Below, piece by piece: positions 5,215 through 6,090 of a stretch of DNA of 6,090 nucleotides. Source of the DNA: Pseudomonadota bacterium (GTDB lineage Bacteria; Pseudomonadota; Alphaproteobacteria; Caulobacterales; Caulobacteraceae); NCBI GenBank assembly GCA_023416055.1, contig JAEZIH010000196.1, positions 1-6,090 of the forward strand, read 5' to 3'. The stretch's first letter is position 1; each line of letters starts with the position of its first letter. The translations under genes and the position numbers were made by a program. The notes beneath the pieces were generated by a model. It saw only the letters and a list, made by a program, of their open reading frames with translations. It made no database searches and had not been told where the DNA came from.

Positions 5215-5955
5215 ATGCGGCGCAGCATCGAAGAGCTTCGGACCTTCTACGGCGAACCGGCCGGGGCCCTGGCGCGCCGGCTGCTGGCGCGGCGGCTGGA
5301 AGACGCCTGGGGCGAGGCTGCGAACTGCGACGTGCTGGGGATCGGCTACGCCACGCCCTGGCTCGACGCCTTCGTCGGCGCCCGGCGGGTGGTGGCGGCC
5401 ATGCCCGGCGGCCAGGGCGTGGAGCTGTGGCCGGCGGCGGGTCGCAACCGGACGGTCCTGGTCGATGACCGCCGCCTGCCGTTCCCGGCGGGGAGCTTCG
5501 ACCGCATCCTTCTGGTCCACGCCCTCGAGGAGGCCGATGACGCCGCCGCCCTGCTGACAGAGGCGGTCAGGGCGCTGTCGCCGGCAGGCCGGATCATCCT
5601 GATCGCCGCCGCCCGGGGCGGGCTGTGGTCGCGGGTGGAGACCACGCCCTTTGGCTATGGTCGGCCCTTCACCCGGCGCCAACTGGAGCGGCTGGTGCGC
5701 GAGGCGGGCCTGGAGCCGACAGCCTGGTCGCAGACGCTTTACGTACCGCCATGGGGCCCGCTGCTGCCCCTGGCCGACGGCTTCGAGCAGGTCGGCCGCC
5801 GCGTGGCCCCGGGCGCCGCCGGCGTGATCCTGCTTGAAGCCACGCGTCAGGCCTATGCGCGGGTCCATCCGGGCGCGGCGACGGCGGCGGCCCCGGTGCT
5901 GACCCCGGCGCTCAACCCCCAACCGGCGTCCCGCCTGCACCGTGACGGGGCCTGA
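5215..5955 (+). CDS. SAM-dependent methyltransferase-like protein with degenerate motif I
   Basis: This 246-residue protein resembles the class I Methyltransf_11 group. The glycine-rich SAM motif I is replaced by VLGIGYATPWLDAF (40-53) instead of the usual VLDxGCGxG. An LVDDRRLPFPAGSFDRILLVHALEE block (82-106) matches motifs II/III, and RALSPAGRIILIAAARG (119-135) matches the post-III strand. The C-terminal half has GYGRPFTRRQLERLVREAGLEP (147-168), also usual for the group, followed by an alanine/proline-rich tail. No substrate can be inferred. The start at 5215 is the first ATG in frame past the gloB start, and upstream bases give only a weak GGTGGA. It is divergent from gloB with 44 bases between, so regulatory DNA may be shared. 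A tight cluster of short direct repeats begins at its stop codon. SAM binding is likely but not certain because of the odd motif I. Confidence 0.8.
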   Translation: MRRSIEELRTFYGEPAGALARRLLARRLEDAWGEAANCDVLGIGYATPWLDAFVGARRVVAAMPGGQGVELWPAAGRNRTVLVDDRRLPFPAGSFDRILLVHALEEADDAAALLTEAVRALSPAGRIILIAAARGGLWSRVETTPFGYGRPFTRRQLERLVREAGLEPTAWSQTLYVPPWGPLLPLADGFEQVGRRVAPGAAGVILLEATRQAYARVHPGAATAAAPVLTPALNPQPASRLHRDGA

Positions 5956-5979
5956 CGGGGTGCAGGCGCTTTGCAGGCG
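5943..5979. repeat. Two adjacent pairs of 8-bp direct repeats upstream of the phosphatase gene
   Basis: TGACGGGG occurs at 5943-5950 and 5953-5960 (10-base period), and TGCAGGCG at 5961-5968 and 5972-5979 (11-base period). The first pair spans the methyltransferase stop codon (5953-5955); the second lies in the gap before the next ATG. Spacing near one helical turn would suit tandem regulator half-sites, but this is inference and short GC-rich repeats also arise by chance. Confidence 0.4.
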
Positions 5980-6004
5980 GCCGGCCAGGCCGTAAAGGGC
6001 GGTC

Positions 6005-6090
6005 ATGCAGCGACTGATCCTGATGCGGCACGCCGAGGCCGACCCGGCCCGCGGTGCGGGCGGCGACCGCGATCGCGCCCTGTCGGCGCG
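6005..6090 (+). CDS. SixA-type phosphohistidine phosphatase, 3' end outside window
   Basis: Only 28 complete codons are present. They begin MQRLILMRHAEADPARG, with the LxLMRHxxA signature of the histidine phosphatase (phosphoglycerate mutase-like) superfamily, in which the histidine (H9) is phosphorylated during catalysis. The following GGDRDRALSA matches the D-x-x-R-x-L block typical of SixA proteins, which dephosphorylate phosphohistidine on signalling or phosphotransfer proteins. An AAAGGG at 5994-5999, five bases before the ATG, serves as ribosome-binding site. It follows the methyltransferase-like gene by 49 bases on the same strand, so it may share its transcript. The remainder (roughly 130-150 residues in family members) is outside the window, so completeness cannot be judged. 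Confidence 0.8.
   Translation, partial: MQRLILMRHAEADPARGAGGDRDRALSA

Noticed and set aside
5978..5992. CGGCC/GGCCG stem before the phosphatase gene
   Set aside because: It has only five pairs with a five-base loop and no T-tract; such stems are expected often at this base composition.
1..6090. Search for CRISPR arrays, insertion sequences, tRNA or rRNA genes and phage or defence genes
   Set aside because: No long repeats, transposase motifs, target-site duplications or structured RNA genes were seen. All sizeable stretches are covered by chromosomal-type genes and no gap exceeds about 100 bases.

Overview
This is a GC-rich (by eye roughly two-thirds G+C), gene-dense bacterial chromosomal segment. 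The codon bias, near-absence of gaps, a PHB-type acetoacetyl-CoA reductase, a DUF4908-like secreted protein and promoter-like matches to the Caulobacter housekeeping consensus all suggest an alphaproteobacterium, most likely Caulobacterales (Brevundimonas or Caulobacter relatives). That assignment is inference: there is no rRNA or other phylogenetic marker in the window.

Layout, left to right. 1-645 (+) is the 3' part of a DUF72 (YecE-like) gene, translationally coupled by a TGATG overlap to a small GFA-family zinc/cysteine protein (645-1016). After a 95-base gap containing a hairpin that overlaps a perfect Shine-Dalgarno, 1112-1653 (+) encodes a single-pass membrane-anchored protein of unknown function. 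As sequenced it is split by a -1 frameshift inside its transmembrane helix. A GC hairpin separates it from a YahK-type zinc alcohol/aldehyde dehydrogenase (1719-2786). Next come a PhaB-like acetoacetyl-CoA reductase (2874-3599) and a secreted protein of unknown function (3648-4445), all on +. A glyoxalase II gene, gloB, lies on the minus strand (4442-5170). It converges on the secreted-protein gene so tightly that one CTAG tetranucleotide supplies both stop codons. Divergent from gloB after 44 bases is a methyltransferase-like gene with a degenerate SAM motif (5215-5955, +). The window ends in the first 28 codons of a SixA-type histidine phosphatase (6005 onward, +).

Functionally this looks like ordinary core or housekeeping chromosome, with no mobile element, tRNA, rRNA or CRISPR array. 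A loose theme is small-molecule carbonyl metabolism: a GFA protein, a predicted NADPH aldehyde reductase, acetoacetyl-CoA reductase and glyoxalase II. The genes are in at least four transcription units, so this is co-location at most. I found no strong evidence for a new multi-gene system. The points most worth a second look are the frameshifted membrane protein, the shared-stop convergence, the predicted leaderless gloB promoter, the non-canonical methyltransferase and the uncharacterised secreted protein.
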